Source: Microcebus murinus | Taxonomy: Eukaryota > Chordata > Mammalia > Primates > Cheirogaleidae | Direction of reading: 5' to 3' | DNA length: 64,000 bases | NCBI RefSeq assembly: GCF_040939455.1 | Contig: NC_134113.1 | Coordinates: 16,106,501 to 16,170,500, forward strand | Part shown: in pieces, positions 54,225 through 64,000 of the stretch | How the letters are laid out: each line of letters opens with the position of its first letter | Position numbering within the stretch: position 1 is the first letter of the stretch | Notes under the pieces: generated by a model | Database searches by the model: none | What the model was told of the DNA's origin: nothing | The model's input: the letters and a program-made list of their open reading frames with translations, nothing else | Translations under genes and position numbers: made by a program

Positions 54225-54780
54225 CAGTCCTCTCTGGTGGATGCTGTGATGACTACTCAGATCACCCTTTAGCAATGAGAAGCTCATTCCCTCAGCTGCT
54301 GGGAGTGGGGCTGGAAGACCGTCCTCGTCTATAGCCAAAGCCTGATCAGCACGGAGGTTTGACTGCATCACCACCTTGCTCCCACTCAGGACAACTTGCA
54401 AAGGCCACCCAGCTCCACAGTTTCCTGGAGAGTCGGCAGAAACCTTTTTTTTTAGCACTGCATTGCAGCTCTGTCCAATCTGGCATCCTTAACTCCCTTC
54501 CACAGGTGTTAATCCCGAAAGAATGCCCCCCCCAAACAGCCAGCACTCTAATCTCCATCTCAGAGTCGCCTTCGGAGAGTCCAGCTCTCCTCCCCTTCCA
54601 GGGTGTTCAGTGTGACAGTGTCCCAGCTGGAACATCTCGATTTTAGAGAACAGCCACAGAGGAGAGCCTCTAAATTCACTTCACAGTGTAACAGTAGCAA
54701 ATTGTCAGCCTTTATTGTGTTATGCCACTTAGACTTTGGTATTGTTTGTTCCGACAGCTGCTTCTACCTGTTTTGATAAA
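54225..54780. other. Unassigned unique sequence
   Basis: Short frames only; nothing recognised. Confidence 0.45.
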
Positions 54781-54782
54781 TA

Positions 54783-55119
54783 CAGTCATGCACGACGACA
54801 TAATGATGTTTCCATCAACAACAAACAGCATATACGACAGTAGTCCTGTGAGATTATAATACTGTACTTTTACTGTACCTTTTTAATGTTTAGATACACG
54901 ACTCCTTACCAGTGTGTAACAATGGCCTATAGTGTTTAGTACAGGAACATGCTGTACAGGCTTGTAGCCTGGGAGCAATAGGCTACACCCACCATACAGC
55001 CCAGGTGTGTAGTCGGCTCTACCATCTATTAGTAAGTACACTCAGTGACGAAATGCACCTAATGCTGCATTTCTCAGGACGTGTCCCAACCATCAAATGG
55101 CACACGAACATGCACTCGG
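54783..55119. mobile_element. Tigger-type MITE (MER8-like)
   Basis: Begins cagtcatgcacgacgacata after a TA, carries aggaacatgctgtacaggct..gtagcctgggagcaataggctac and acactcagtgacgaaatgca, and ends near acatgcactcgg before TA. Fits a TcMar-Tigger non-autonomous element. No transposase. Confidence 0.75.
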
Positions 55120-56180
55120 TAAGGTGAGCTGCTGACGCAGCGTGAGGCCTGCAGGAGCCAGGACACGCCGTGGAACCACGGATTCACAGGCGCTGGCTCA
55201 CACGCACCACAGGGCATCTGCTCTGTGCGTGGACTAAGGATCCACTAGATTATACCCATTATAATGTTCTCTTGCAGTCTCTCTATTAATTTTTCTCTCT
55301 CTCTCTTCCTAAGTACACAGAGCAGGATTCTCCTAAGTGAAATGTGGGCGCGAGGCGACTGCACCTCTATCCCCGCTTGGGCCTCCCCCCGTCAAAGCAT
55401 CTTCGAGCAACTCGCATTCTGCAATGGCTGAAGAATGTCGAGTGTGGACGGCTGAGAGGGGGAGATGCGGGGGGCCAAATCAAGCCCAGATGTCAGTCTC
55501 CCCCCACCCAAGCTGTAGGCTGGGACAGAGCTCAGAGGAAGAGCCCCCAGTGGGGTTGCCGGAGCTGAGCGTAAACACCCGCTGCCGACTGCCCACCGGG
55601 CATGGCTGCACTTGCGTCGGCTCCCCAGTAAGAACGTCTGCAGAGGCCCTTTGTCTCGTCTCTCTCTGAAGTCATGCTAGGACACAGGTGTGCGTCCCCC
55701 ACAGCCAGCCGCCAGAGAAGATGAATCAGCTTCCCTGAGAGACGTGCCCCACAGCAGTCTGTCAGCTGACACCCGTCTGAAGGAGCACGGTTCCCCTCCT
55801 GACCACAGCTAATGGAAATGTGTGGTTTGCCCAGGGAGGAATCTGTGCTATTCTTTAAAGGAACAATGTTGACCACAGATGTACAGCATCTGGCATGCGC
55901 TGGGGTTTCCCTGAACGAGGAGCACAGCAGCTGGACCTGCCAGCTCAGGAGGTGCCTGTGGGTCTAGGCAGGCACTTTCCTCCTTCTGGCTCTGGATTGT
56001 GGTTCTCAGAAGTTGAGGTGGAAGTTCAAATGCCTCTTCCTATCACTTGTATTTGCATAATATACTCCCCCCCCCTTATCTTCTACGACTCTTGACATAC
56101 ACAACTGAGATGTCCAAGGACCTACATCCCTGCCCTAGGTCTCTGCTCTTGCTGTTCTCCACACCTATTCTGCCATTTCT
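55120..56180. other. Unassigned sequence with moderate CpG content
   Basis: 55340-55660 has about 19 CpG by hand count and open frames on both strands (110 and 114 codons), with no domain. Nothing supports a gene. Confidence 0.4.
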
Positions 56181-56184
56181 CTTT

Positions 56185-56725
56185 TTTATGAGTCTTTCCA
56201 TTGCAAACGAGAGAAGCCCAGCTGCAACTTCAAGAAAACAAACAAACAAAACATAAAAACTATAGTTATTGAGTAAGGTAAGTTAAAATCCAGTGCCATT
56301 TGACTTTAATGTCAGGTATAACTGGATTTAGGGGTTCAAATGATTTTTCTAGGACCTGCTCTTAGTCTATATCTCCACGTCTAGACTGTGTTTCCCTGTG
56401 TCTTGGTTCCAGTTCCAGACAGGCACTGGGTGGGCCCTGGCAGCTGCAAGCTTATATCCTCCTGGGTTAGAAAGTCTCTAGAAAGAGATCGATTCTTTCC
56501 CAACAGTCCTGGGCATGAGCCTGATTAGACCATCTTGGGACACAAACATGTTCACGCATGAACTAATCACTGTAGTCGAGAGGAATGGGATTCTCATTAT
56601 TTTCCAGGCATGGGTCTCCTGCTCACCCTTAGGGCCAGGCAGTGGGGTCTGTCCCCAAAGAGGATCAGGATCCTATTATGAGAGTGAGGTTGAATGGTTG
56701 TGGGACAGGGAAAATCAACAGACAC
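56185..56725 (+). mobile_element. Medium-length interspersed repeat, family unnamed (copy 2)
   Basis: Same family as 18530-19000: gtcaggtataactggattta, ggggttcaaatgatttttct, ttcccaacagtcctgggcat, gaactaatcactgtagtcg, agaggaatgggattctcatt. This copy extends further right, to about 56725. The 146-codon plus frame at 56515-56955 begins inside it. Confidence 0.6.
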
Positions 56726-57099
56726 AATCCACAGCCTGCCTCTCAAGGTCAAGTTCATTCTTAGGCCTTTGTATAACTCCGGCTTTCCCACGGGGGCCGT
56801 TCCCGCTGACCCCAGGCCACGTTCCCCTGTCTGTTCACCGTCACTCCTCAATAATTGAGTGTGGAATTGAATATACCACCTGTGCCTCACTCCAGTGTGT
56901 CTGGAGGGCTTTCCTGGGCAGCACAGGAATTGAGTGCAATATGGGTAGGAGATGAGAGGCAGAAATCACAGTTTTATTTCCCTTCCTGATTTGAAACCCA
57001 GGGAAATGAGAAGGAAACAGGCAGCTTTGAATTGGGGAGTGGGGAAACACTTCAACAGTGAACAGGCAGTCGAGAGCAGGGAGGGAATGCCTCTGTGGC

Positions 57100-57100
<1 letters not shown>
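56726..57100. other. Unassigned unique sequence
   Basis: Nothing recognised. Confidence 0.4.

Positions 57101-57102
<2 letters not shown>

Positions 57103-57133
<31 letters not shown>
57103..57133 (+). repeat. (TG)n microsatellite
   Basis: Uninterrupted 31-base TG run, so probably polymorphic. Confidence 0.97.
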
Positions 57134-57135
<2 letters not shown>

Positions 57136-57985
57136 CCCTAGTAGCTGCATCCAACTTCAGGTAGGTCCAAGATTTGCCAGACTTTGGGGTGTGCAAATCG
57201 CTGCGCTCTCGCTGGCCAGTGCGTGATGCCTCGTATTTCACTCGCCCCGCATTGTGTGGCTACCATTGTGCTGAACACCTAGTAACGCTCAACAAGCTTT
57301 TGTCGGGTAAAATTGAGTTGGAGAGGCCAGCACTCAAGCTGGTAGCTAAGAGGTCTGGGTTGTAATCAAGACTCTTGACCTTGACCAGGCTACGTAGCTG
57401 TACCAAGAGAGCGCTGAGCAGGATAACAGCTATTTTTGTCTAGTGCCTCTACTTCACAATACTTGCATTCTGATTCACTCACCACGACCCTGTGAGATAA
57501 CCCAAATGCTGCAGGGTAAGCTGCTCAAGGTCAAGTCTGAGGCAAAAAATTGGATATAATCAAAATGTCCTTGGAAATCATCCATCAAGTAGAATTTGAA
57601 AGGTTTCAGGATTACAACCAAATGCAGTAACACTTGTGAATTATGTGGGGTGGATACAGTGCCATATTGCATATTAGTTAGTGGGAGTCTGTAATCCACA
57701 GCGCAATAGTAAATTACAGCCTTTTATGGGTTCAGTACAGCAAGAGTCTCACAAACAGGAAGACAGAGAAAAGCAGTGCCACATCTTTGGTTTTAGTGTG
57801 ATTTGGGGGCACCGAGGCACTGAGTGGATAATCAGGCAAAATCTTTTGTACTATTTAAATCTTCATTTTAAAATACATTTCTTCTTTTCTTCCCTCTGTG
57901 TTTTTCACTGGATGCAGGTGAATGGATTCATGTGAAGGAAATGTAGGATGCCTTTCCCCAGTCTTATTCCATTAAAAATGTTGAT
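57134..57985. other. Unassigned sequence with a weak MIR
   Basis: 57430-57550 has a MIR-like reversed pattern (ctgtgagataacccaaatgctgcagg). The rest is unassigned. Confidence 0.35.
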
Positions 57986-57987
57986 TC

Positions 57988-58100
57988 CAGATTTAGAAGG
58001 TACCAGGCATTGGACTGGGTGCAGGGACTTCAGTGACAAATAAAATGGGCATGATCTCTGGCCTAATGGAATTTTACGTTTTTTCAGATTGTCATATTCA
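57988..58100 (-). mobile_element. L2 3' end
   Basis: ggtaccaggcattggactgg, gcagggacttcagtgacaaa, gatctctggcctaatggaat. Confidence 0.75.
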
Positions 58101-58208
58101 TGAAGAAACTGAAGTTCAGACCAGTGACTGCCAAGCATCACATAGTCTGTAAAGAGCAGGGCTGGAGTTTGAATCCAGTTCTTCTGACTTTAACCCCAAG
58201 CTTTTCCC
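58101..58208 (-). mobile_element. MIR fragment
   Basis: catgaagaaactgaagttcag, agagcagggctggagtttgaatccagttc, ttctgactttaaccccaagc. Confidence 0.8.
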
Positions 58209-59140
58209 AGCTACTCCCCTGTGGCTTCCATGGTAACTCAAGTCACTTCCAAAGCCAAAGTGAGAGTCCTGGAGTTCATTACCAAAGAAACAGGCCGCTG
58301 GACCTGGCCATCTGCCTTGGCAGTTGGGATTTGGAATTGAGTTCCTATTTGGCGTCGGATCGCTCCCTCCAGAAATGGGTGGGTTGGGATGGAATGGTAA
58401 TGAGAGCCCTGTTTGCTCCAGAGGGTCCACTCCCTGTCCTGCTCGCCAGCCATAGTGGTCGGCCACCCTCTTTCAGCCCCTCATTGATTACAAAGAGTTG
58501 ATTTCTTCTGATGCAAGAGGCTGAGCCAAGGGCAGTTAGAGCTGAGCCATGGCCCCCCCAAATTACTGCCTTCCCGACTAAATATGACAGGCAGCTTTCC
58601 CAAGGGCTCTCATCCAGGGCAAAGAGGCCGGTTCTGGACTTTCATCTCCCTGGTTCAGTGTCTGATGTGTGCACCTTCCTTCCCCACCAGTGCCCAAATG
58701 GCCTGAGAACCAGGCTGCTCTCTCTGCTGGTCCCGGCCCTTCCTGAACCATCCCTGGAGGAGCCTCGGTGATGCTGCCAGCAAGACCCATCCCAAGTCTC
58801 TGGTTTGCCCTGGCCCTCAACGTGCTGACCCAGCCCACTGTGGGGTGGTGGCGCCAGGCTGGGGGCTCCTCCTAAACTGGGCACCACCATCCGGATGAGT
58901 TAAAGAACCATCTTCATATTGAAAACAGTGGTGACTCCCCTCCCGTGACCCAAGCCAGGGCAGATCTCGCTTCGTCTGCTCAGTTTCATTAAGGAGAAGT
59001 TTACAGTGAGCAGATGCTCAGGTTAGAACTGATTCCTTAATATTGCTCCTGCCAGAAAGATAGGAATAAAGCATTCGGCCTACAAGAGTTGGCTTCTCGC
59101 ACAGACTTCTGGATTTACCCCTTGGAGAAATGTCACAGAT
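58209..59140. other. Unassigned unique sequence
   Basis: GC-moderate, no repeat recognised. A 133-codon plus frame ends inside it and has no domain. 58260-58510 could be conserved but has no clear motif cluster. Confidence 0.45.
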
Positions 59141-59144
59141 GGTC

Positions 59145-59450
59145 TTTTAATCATGTTTTATGTGCCTAGAGACCGATAATAAGAAGAACTTCTTATTTAG
59201 CAAAGCAACTTCTAGCCCCTTAATGACAGGCTAAGTATCAGCTACTGGCAGGATATGTAGTGGGGGAGTACTGTGTAATTACCAAGCAAATTCATAATTA
59301 TTTCTGTCTTATAAACCAGAATATGTGTTAAATAATACTTTGGGGCCACTGAAAGTAATTACGGAGCCCCATCTCTGTAAGAACATGTAATTAGCTTACG
59401 GTTGCCCTGTGTTTACTAAGCAAATCTATGCGATTATTATCGAAAGCCCA
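59145..59450. promoter_or_regulatory. Candidate conserved non-coding element / homeodomain-rich enhancer
   Basis: AT-rich, non-repetitive. GTAATTA occurs at 59275-59281, 59355-59361 and 59387-59393, with cataatta at 59293-59300. Also ttaatgacagg (59220-59230, TAAT beside a MEIS-like TGACAG), TGTTTAC (59410-59416, forkhead-like), and a 16-bp palindrome-like taagaagaacttctta (59180-59195). No open frame. Density of TAATTA cores is the evidence; conservation and activity are inferred. Confidence 0.5.
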
Positions 59451-59884
59451 GATCCTGCCCTCAGAGCCACAAAAGTGCACCCAAGGGCAGGTCTGCAGCA
59501 TGTGCACGAGGTCACCGAGCATGGGGGCCTCCACTTTCCAAATTCCAGCTCTGCCCTCATCCTCGGACTCTGAAAAGCCACAAGCGAGGCCTTGAGAGGC
59601 AAGTGGCTTGTGTCTTTGCCTACCCCTGCCCCGTGCTCCGGCCTCCCTGCTTCGAGAAGTCAAGTAGTAAGAGGCTATTCCCACCTGAGCGTCCCTGCCA
59701 CCAGGCACTCGGGGACCTCAGCATCTGGCTGCGGCAGCTTCAGCTCCGTAGTTGAAAGAGGCTCTTTGCACAGTCACCTCGGGTCAGGAGTAGGACATGG
59801 CCCCTGCTTTAGAGGGCCCCAGTGGCAGGGGCAGACAGGTGTCAGGGAAGGCAGACTTGGCATGGCAGGGACTGCATAGCATCA
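59451..59884. other. Unassigned unique sequence
   Basis: GC-rich; no gene or repeat recognised. Confidence 0.4.
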
Positions 59885-60045
59885 AGGTCAAGAGCACAAG
59901 TTCCGGAGCCAATTTGCATCTGCAAGATAGAGATAAGCAGAGTGCCTCCGTCCTGGACCAACGTGTGAGCGCTATGCCAATGCGCTGTTGTCGTAACGAG
60001 GTAAACGTGGAGGAACGCACTTCCGAGTTGTTCAGCACTCAAATG
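59885..60045 (+). mobile_element. Possible decayed MIR
   Basis: ggtcaagagcacaagttccggag and gctgttgtcgtaacgaggtaaacg fit parts of a plus MIR, but the middle is missing. Low support. Confidence 0.35.
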
Positions 60046-60169
60046 CCACCGTGAAATAAATAAGGCCTTCCCTGCTCCTGCCCGAGAGAAGTGTTCTCTC
60101 CCTGCTCAGAGCTGACCGAGCACCTCATCCCAGCTGTCTCTTACGGCCGTCCGCGTTGGCTACCAGGCA

Positions 60170-60345
60170 CTGTGTTAACTGCTGTTGATCTCTGACCTCC
60201 CTTACGGAGCTTTCCGAGTTCTGGGTCTGAGCCGTATTCATCTCTGTGTCCCTAACACCAAGCACAGGGCCAGAGGCGCAGTAGGCACTCTTGACATGTT
60301 TGTTGAATGAATAGCAGTCACTCAATAAACACTTGTTAAAAAAAA
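60170..60345 (+). mobile_element. L2 3' end
   Basis: gtccctaacaccaagcacag, gcgcagtaggcactcttgac, atgtttgttgaatgaatagc. Confidence 0.8.
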
Positions 60346-60359
60346 ATAAGGGACTCTTT

Positions 60360-60560
60360 AAAGGCCTATTTGACCACGTGGCCAGGGCAATGAGCCAAAA
60401 CCACAGATTTTATTTTGTTTTTGCTAATGTGGGTACATGTGGGGGAGTTGGATTTTGAAAGGATTCCAGAAGAGATTTCTTTACTGCTCAGATGGGTGAA
60501 CAAAAGACTAATTAATTAAAAACAAAGAAACAAAGGCCCCAAGCAGTAGGCTCCTTTCTG
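60360..60560. promoter_or_regulatory. Possible regulatory block
   Basis: Unique sequence with CACGTG (60375-60380), a RUNX-like aaccacag (60399-60406) and ctaattaattaaaaacaaag (60508-60527). Weak support. Confidence 0.3.
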
Positions 60561-61005
60561 CTCCCTGGGTATTGACGAGTTGACATTTGACTGTGAGGCT
60601 GGGTCCCCAGGCAGGACCCCAGATCCTTTTCTCCGGCATCCCCAGGCCTGGGCTGGCCCCAGCGAGCTGCAGAGCTGAAAGCAGTATTGTTAACTGCTTT
60701 TGTCGGGGAGGTCTCCCAGCTGGTCCCGGGTCACCATTCTTCACTGTTTGCTTGTGTGTTCTTAAGCTGGGGCCCTTGGGTATTAGCAAAAGATTAGATT
60801 TTTCTTTCTTTGTCACCAACAGTTCCTCCCCCTCCTTCTTCCCCTGTCCTCTGTCCTTGTCATTCCTTCGGTCTCAGTGTGTCCCAGGGTGAATGTGAAT
60901 GAGGCTGGGCACAGGCTGGAAGGTCAGCGGCCTGCCCCTTTTCTGGAAGGCACCCCTTCTCTGGTAGATTCTTAATCTTGATAATAGGAACAATGACTAA
61001 ATAGG
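60561..61005. other. Unassigned unique sequence
   Basis: Nothing recognised; short frames on both strands. Confidence 0.4.
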
Positions 61006-61009
61006 TATA

Positions 61010-61215
61010 TTTAACATTTCAAAGAACTTTCCCACAACTTTTCTAGTCTGACCAACAAGACTATGTGGCAGGTATTTTTGTGAGCCCCATTTATAGTTAG
61101 GAAGTGTAACATCCAGAGAGTGATCTGCCTGTCATTGCAACCAGTGGGTGCTAGAAGAGAACTCAAGGACACATTTTCCACCTCCCACCTCTATGCTTTT
61201 TCTAATCTACCACAC
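61010..61215 (-). mobile_element. MIR SINE
   Basis: aacatttcaaagaactttcc, gtggcaggtatttttgtgagccccatttatag, gaagtgtaacatccagagagtg. Confidence 0.65.
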
Positions 61216-61501
61216 TGTCTGCGATTCTCTGAAAGGCTCGGGAAAGCCTGCCTAATAGCTAGTAGGCTAAGGACACGTTAGAGTAAATGCAGTTACAATT
61301 GTAAGAACGCAGCACACATTGTCATTGCATTTTAGGACTTTCCAGGTGATCAAGTCTGGTCATTTCTTGTGTTTGACAGTAGGATAGATGAGGATGAGCT
61401 GGAGGTCAGTAAGACGCATGTAAACGTCAAAGCTAAATGTCTGCAAAGTGATTCACCAACTCTTGTTCATTGCATTCAACCAAAGAACATTCTAAAGCCA
61501 G

Positions 61502-61799
61502 AGCTGGGCGTGGTGGTTGATACCTGGAATCCCAGCGCTTTGAGAGGCTGAGGTGGGAGCATTGTTTGAGCCCAGGAGTTTGCGACCAGGCTGAGCAACA
61601 TATTGAGAACTCATCTCTACGAAAAAAATTTTTAAAAATTACCTGGGCGTGGTGGTGCTCACCTATAGTCCTAGCTACTCGAGAGGCTGAGGCAGAATGA
61701 TCACTTGAGTCCAGGAGTTCAAGGCAGCCGTGAGCTAGAGTCAAGCCAGTGGGCTCTAGCCTGGGCTACAGAGGAAGAACCTGTCTCGGGGTCGGGGGG
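61502..61799 (+). mobile_element. AluJ-like dimer
   Basis: Begins agctgggcgtggtggttgatacc and has both arms with a ttttaaaaattac linker, without the TTGGCCAA insert. The tail is almost gone (gtctcggggtcgg). Target-site duplications agaacattctaaagccag (61484-61501) and agaacattccaaggccag (61800-61817) match at 16 of 18, consistent with an old insertion. Confidence 0.95.
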
Positions 61800-61849
61800 A
61801 GAACATTCCAAGGCCAGTATGTGCTCAGCTGGGCCACTTGGCGGGTGGG

Positions 61850-62030
61850 GAGAAGAGCCTCAGATGGCATAATTCTCATGCTCTTAAAGGAGCTTTCAGT
61901 ATCACTGGAGAAGCAAGATGAACAATAACTGACAGAAAGGATCATATCCAATGAGTGGTTTAGAAAATATGGCTAAGGCACTTAGAAAGACATGAGGTTT
62001 GAAATAGGTCTAGAAGGATGATCAATATTG
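61850..62030 (-). mobile_element. L2 fragment
   Basis: catgctcttaaaggagctttcagtatcact and aggtctagaaggatgatcaa fit a reversed L2 3' region. Confidence 0.55.
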
Positions 62031-62149
62031 GCATAGGAGACAAAGTTGTGGCTAGACCAGTGAGCAAGAAACTCAAACTTATAGGGCCCTATGTTTATTT
62101 AAACTGTGATTCATCATACATACATAATAATGACAACCGTACACAAATA

Positions 62150-62400
62150 ATAAAGATTAACATTTAGTAAGTGCTTACTATATATCAAGACCTGTCCTGA
62201 GAGCTTTGCATGTATTAACTCATGTGATTTGCATGCTAACCCTATTCTGTAGACATTCTAATTATCCCTTTAATGATGAAATAAAGGTTCAGAGACGTTA
62301 AATAACTTGCCTGAATTACCAGCTAGCAAGTGTTGGAATGTAGGAAATGTAGCTCTGGAGCCCACGTTCTTAAACACTGCCTGCCTGGCAGTCTGGAATA
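62150..62400 (-). mobile_element. MIR SINE
   Basis: agtaagtgcttactatatatc, gagctttgcatgtattaactcatg, aggttcagagacgttaaataac, gctctggagcccacgttctt. Confidence 0.85.
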
Positions 62401-63090
62401 AGCATGCGTGCTTCACATGAAGCGAATCCTGCCATACACCAGACTCATTCACTGCCCACTGCTCATTCATGTACTAATTCTTTAAACGTATGTTACCCAG
62501 AGATAAGCTGGGGCCGCCCGGCCTAGTCTTTGCATGGTGTCACCATCAATGAAACACAGTTTAACGAAATCAACATTTGTTAAAACTAGGTCAATCCTCT
62601 ATTGGCATCTTTTGAAGAATATTATAGGAGATTCAATTCACAAATCTCAGCAATATTTCTTAAAATCCTCTTTTACCGTTTCTGTCACTGTCAGCATCTT
62701 TCTAACTTCATAGCTGTCCCCAACCTCCTTTTTATCTTTACTTGTTCTCAGCTTTCTACCAAAACCTCTGTTAAAACGCAAGCCATGTGACTCTTGGCTC
62801 TTCCCTCCTTGTTCCCATCTTTTGGGGCCATTGCTTTCCTTTTCTTCCTAATAACTTTCTGCAATGAAAACACATTTCTCTTATTTCTTATATTATTACT
62901 CCACCGATTATCCTGACCCATGTAAAAATTTCCAGGAATTCAACCGAAAGACCAAAAATATCTCTTAGAAAAGAAGGGGAAGAGAGCAGATGGCTGTAGT
63001 TAGACTTTTGTCGATGAGGGTGGGGTTGTGGGATGAGGGAGGATGTGAACCCTTTGTCGTACTGTCTGTCCTCTCTCCCCATCACGAGGG
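62401..63090. other. Unassigned unique sequence
   Basis: Nothing recognised. Confidence 0.4.
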
Positions 63091-63099
63091 TGTTGACTC

Positions 63100-63290
63100 C
63101 CCAGCATGTTGCTAGATCCTGGGGGTAAAGAGATGAGTGGGACCTTCAAAGAGAGGATCATTCAGTGGTGGAGACTGAAAATAAGCAGATAAGTACAACC
63201 CTACACATCACACTAGAAGTAAACACAGGGCTCCAGGAACACACAGGAGGGCCAGGGAAGGTCTGTGGAGAAAGAGATGCCAGGTTATTG
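63100..63290 (-). mobile_element. L2 fragment
   Basis: gttgctagatcctgggggta, ttcagtggtggagactgaaaataagc, gccagggaaggtctgtggag. Confidence 0.6.
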
Positions 63291-63339
63291 AAGCATATGG
63301 AAACACAATAGCACTGACGATTTGATTCCCTTCTAACTT

Positions 63340-63465
63340 TGATTCAAATTATACAAAAGTAATTCATGTAACCAAAACATTTGCACCTCAGTAATATTCT
63401 GAAATAAAAAAAAACCCAATAACAACAACAACAAACAAACAAAAACAAAAACATAAAAGGAAAGG
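63340..63465 (+). mobile_element. Very short L1 3' tail, strepsirrhine type
   Basis: About 65 bases of L1 end (aattcatgtaaccaaaacatttgcacctc, taatattctgaaat) followed by an A/C-rich tail (63405-63462, with aacaac and aaacaaac units). A heavily 5'-truncated insertion related to the copy ending at 4740. Confidence 0.6.
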
Positions 63466-63534
63466 AACTTTGTCCTTGTCTGGAAGACTGAGGGACAACA
63501 TAGGCTAGGCTTTTTCACTTTTCCCAGAGCAGAA

Positions 63535-63590
63535 GCATAAGTAGGTGCTCAGCACACATTTGTTCAATGAATGAACATGGCTTGGTGTTG
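63535..63590 (+). mobile_element. L2 3' terminus
   Basis: taagtaggtgctcagcacac..atttgttcaatgaatgaac. Confidence 0.65.
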
Positions 63591-63649
63591 GGAATTTGCT
63601 TGATGCCCCATGGCCCTGGCCTTAGGCCCTCTACTGTTTAAAACAGAAT

Positions 63650-63860
63650 CTTCAGCTTGCTTTTTCTGGAAGCTCTCCCAGGTCACCCCACCTATCACAG
63701 TGACCCTCTCGGAACCCAGTGGTGCCACCGACATTCTCAAGCCCTCTCCATCTTCAACTAGGCACATCTTGTCTTGTGTTGTGGCTGAATCTCCTAGGAT
63801 TTGTCTCCAGTTTTCTCCCTTAGACTGTGAGCACCTTACGGAGGGGGGTCCTGGCCGGCC
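63650..63860 (+). mobile_element. L2 fragment
   Basis: gctttttctggaagctctcccagg and tagactgtgagcaccttacgg match the plus-strand L2 3' region. A MIR-like reversed core (acagatgacaacgttgatgccc) follows at 63940-63962. Confidence 0.55.
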
Positions 63861-64000
63861 AATCCCTGGTGGATGCTCCAGTAGCAGTCCAGGAGTGGGA
63901 AAGGGCTGTAGAGACCATCTAGTCTGACTTCCTTATTTACAGATGACAACGTTGATGCCCAGAGGGTAGGTGACCCTGGATAGGGGCCCTGGCTGATGCT

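Noticed and set aside
56515..56955. 146-codon plus frame
   Set aside because: The first half lies in an interspersed repeat and no domain is seen.

Overview
This window looks like non-coding, repeat-rich nuclear DNA from a strepsirrhine primate, most likely a lemur. Three dimeric Alu copies (about 11.72-12.03 kb, 16.54-16.87 kb and 45.38-45.71 kb) carry an extended A/T linker with a TTGGCCAA core between the two arms. The right arm of the 11.7 kb copy, and as reverse complement those of the other two, has the GCTAGGCTGACGCCACGGCA-type stretch that I associate with lemur Alus. Two short L1 tails (4.5 kb and 63.3 kb) end in a strepsirrhine-type L1 3' terminus. The species call is an inference from these signatures. 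I see no protein-coding gene, exon, tRNA, rRNA, snRNA or CRISPR array that I can support. All open frames are short, many lie inside repeats, and none has a domain I recognise apart from decayed L1 ORF2 pieces.

Layout. 0-10 kb: a MaLR LTR, a FRAM-type Alu monomer inside a MIR, several MIR and L2 fragments, an old L1 with a younger L1 tail beside it, and a CpG-rich patch (7.6-8.6 kb) over an ancient MIR and L2. 10-20 kb: L2 pieces, an 82-bp near-identical duplication (11.50 and 13.01 kb), a lemur Alu with perfect target-site duplication, a MaLR LTR, a hAT MITE, and an old L1 interrupted by an Alu. 20-30 kb: a likely conserved regulatory block (21.4-21.9 kb), an ERV1-type LTR, an ERVL LTR inserted into a MIR, MER5A/MER20 hAT elements, an L1 interrupted by an Alu, and a MIR inserted into a MIR. 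30-42 kb: long L2 copies in both orientations, an L1 split by an unidentified solo LTR, a 21-bp inverted repeat (37.03 kb), a 115-bp tandem duplication (37.54 kb), and a Tigger-derived MITE. 42.2-45.9 kb: one long, decayed, minus-strand L1 with an Alu inside it. 46-64 kb: more unique sequence, a CpG-rich patch (47.5-47.9 kb), hAT and Tigger MITEs near 54-55 kb, an old AluJ-type copy with 18-bp target duplications (61.5 kb), and a second likely regulatory block (59.15-59.45 kb) with repeated GTAATTA homeodomain cores.

The window therefore reads as an intergenic or intronic interval. Nothing here amounts to a new multi-gene system. The items most worth checking are the two homeodomain-rich blocks, the hairpin at 37.03 kb, the recent 82-bp duplication, and the CpG-rich patch over ancient repeats. 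Repeat family names come from memory of consensus sequences. Class assignments are firmer than subfamily names, and most edges are approximate to about 10-30 bases unless target-site duplications are given.
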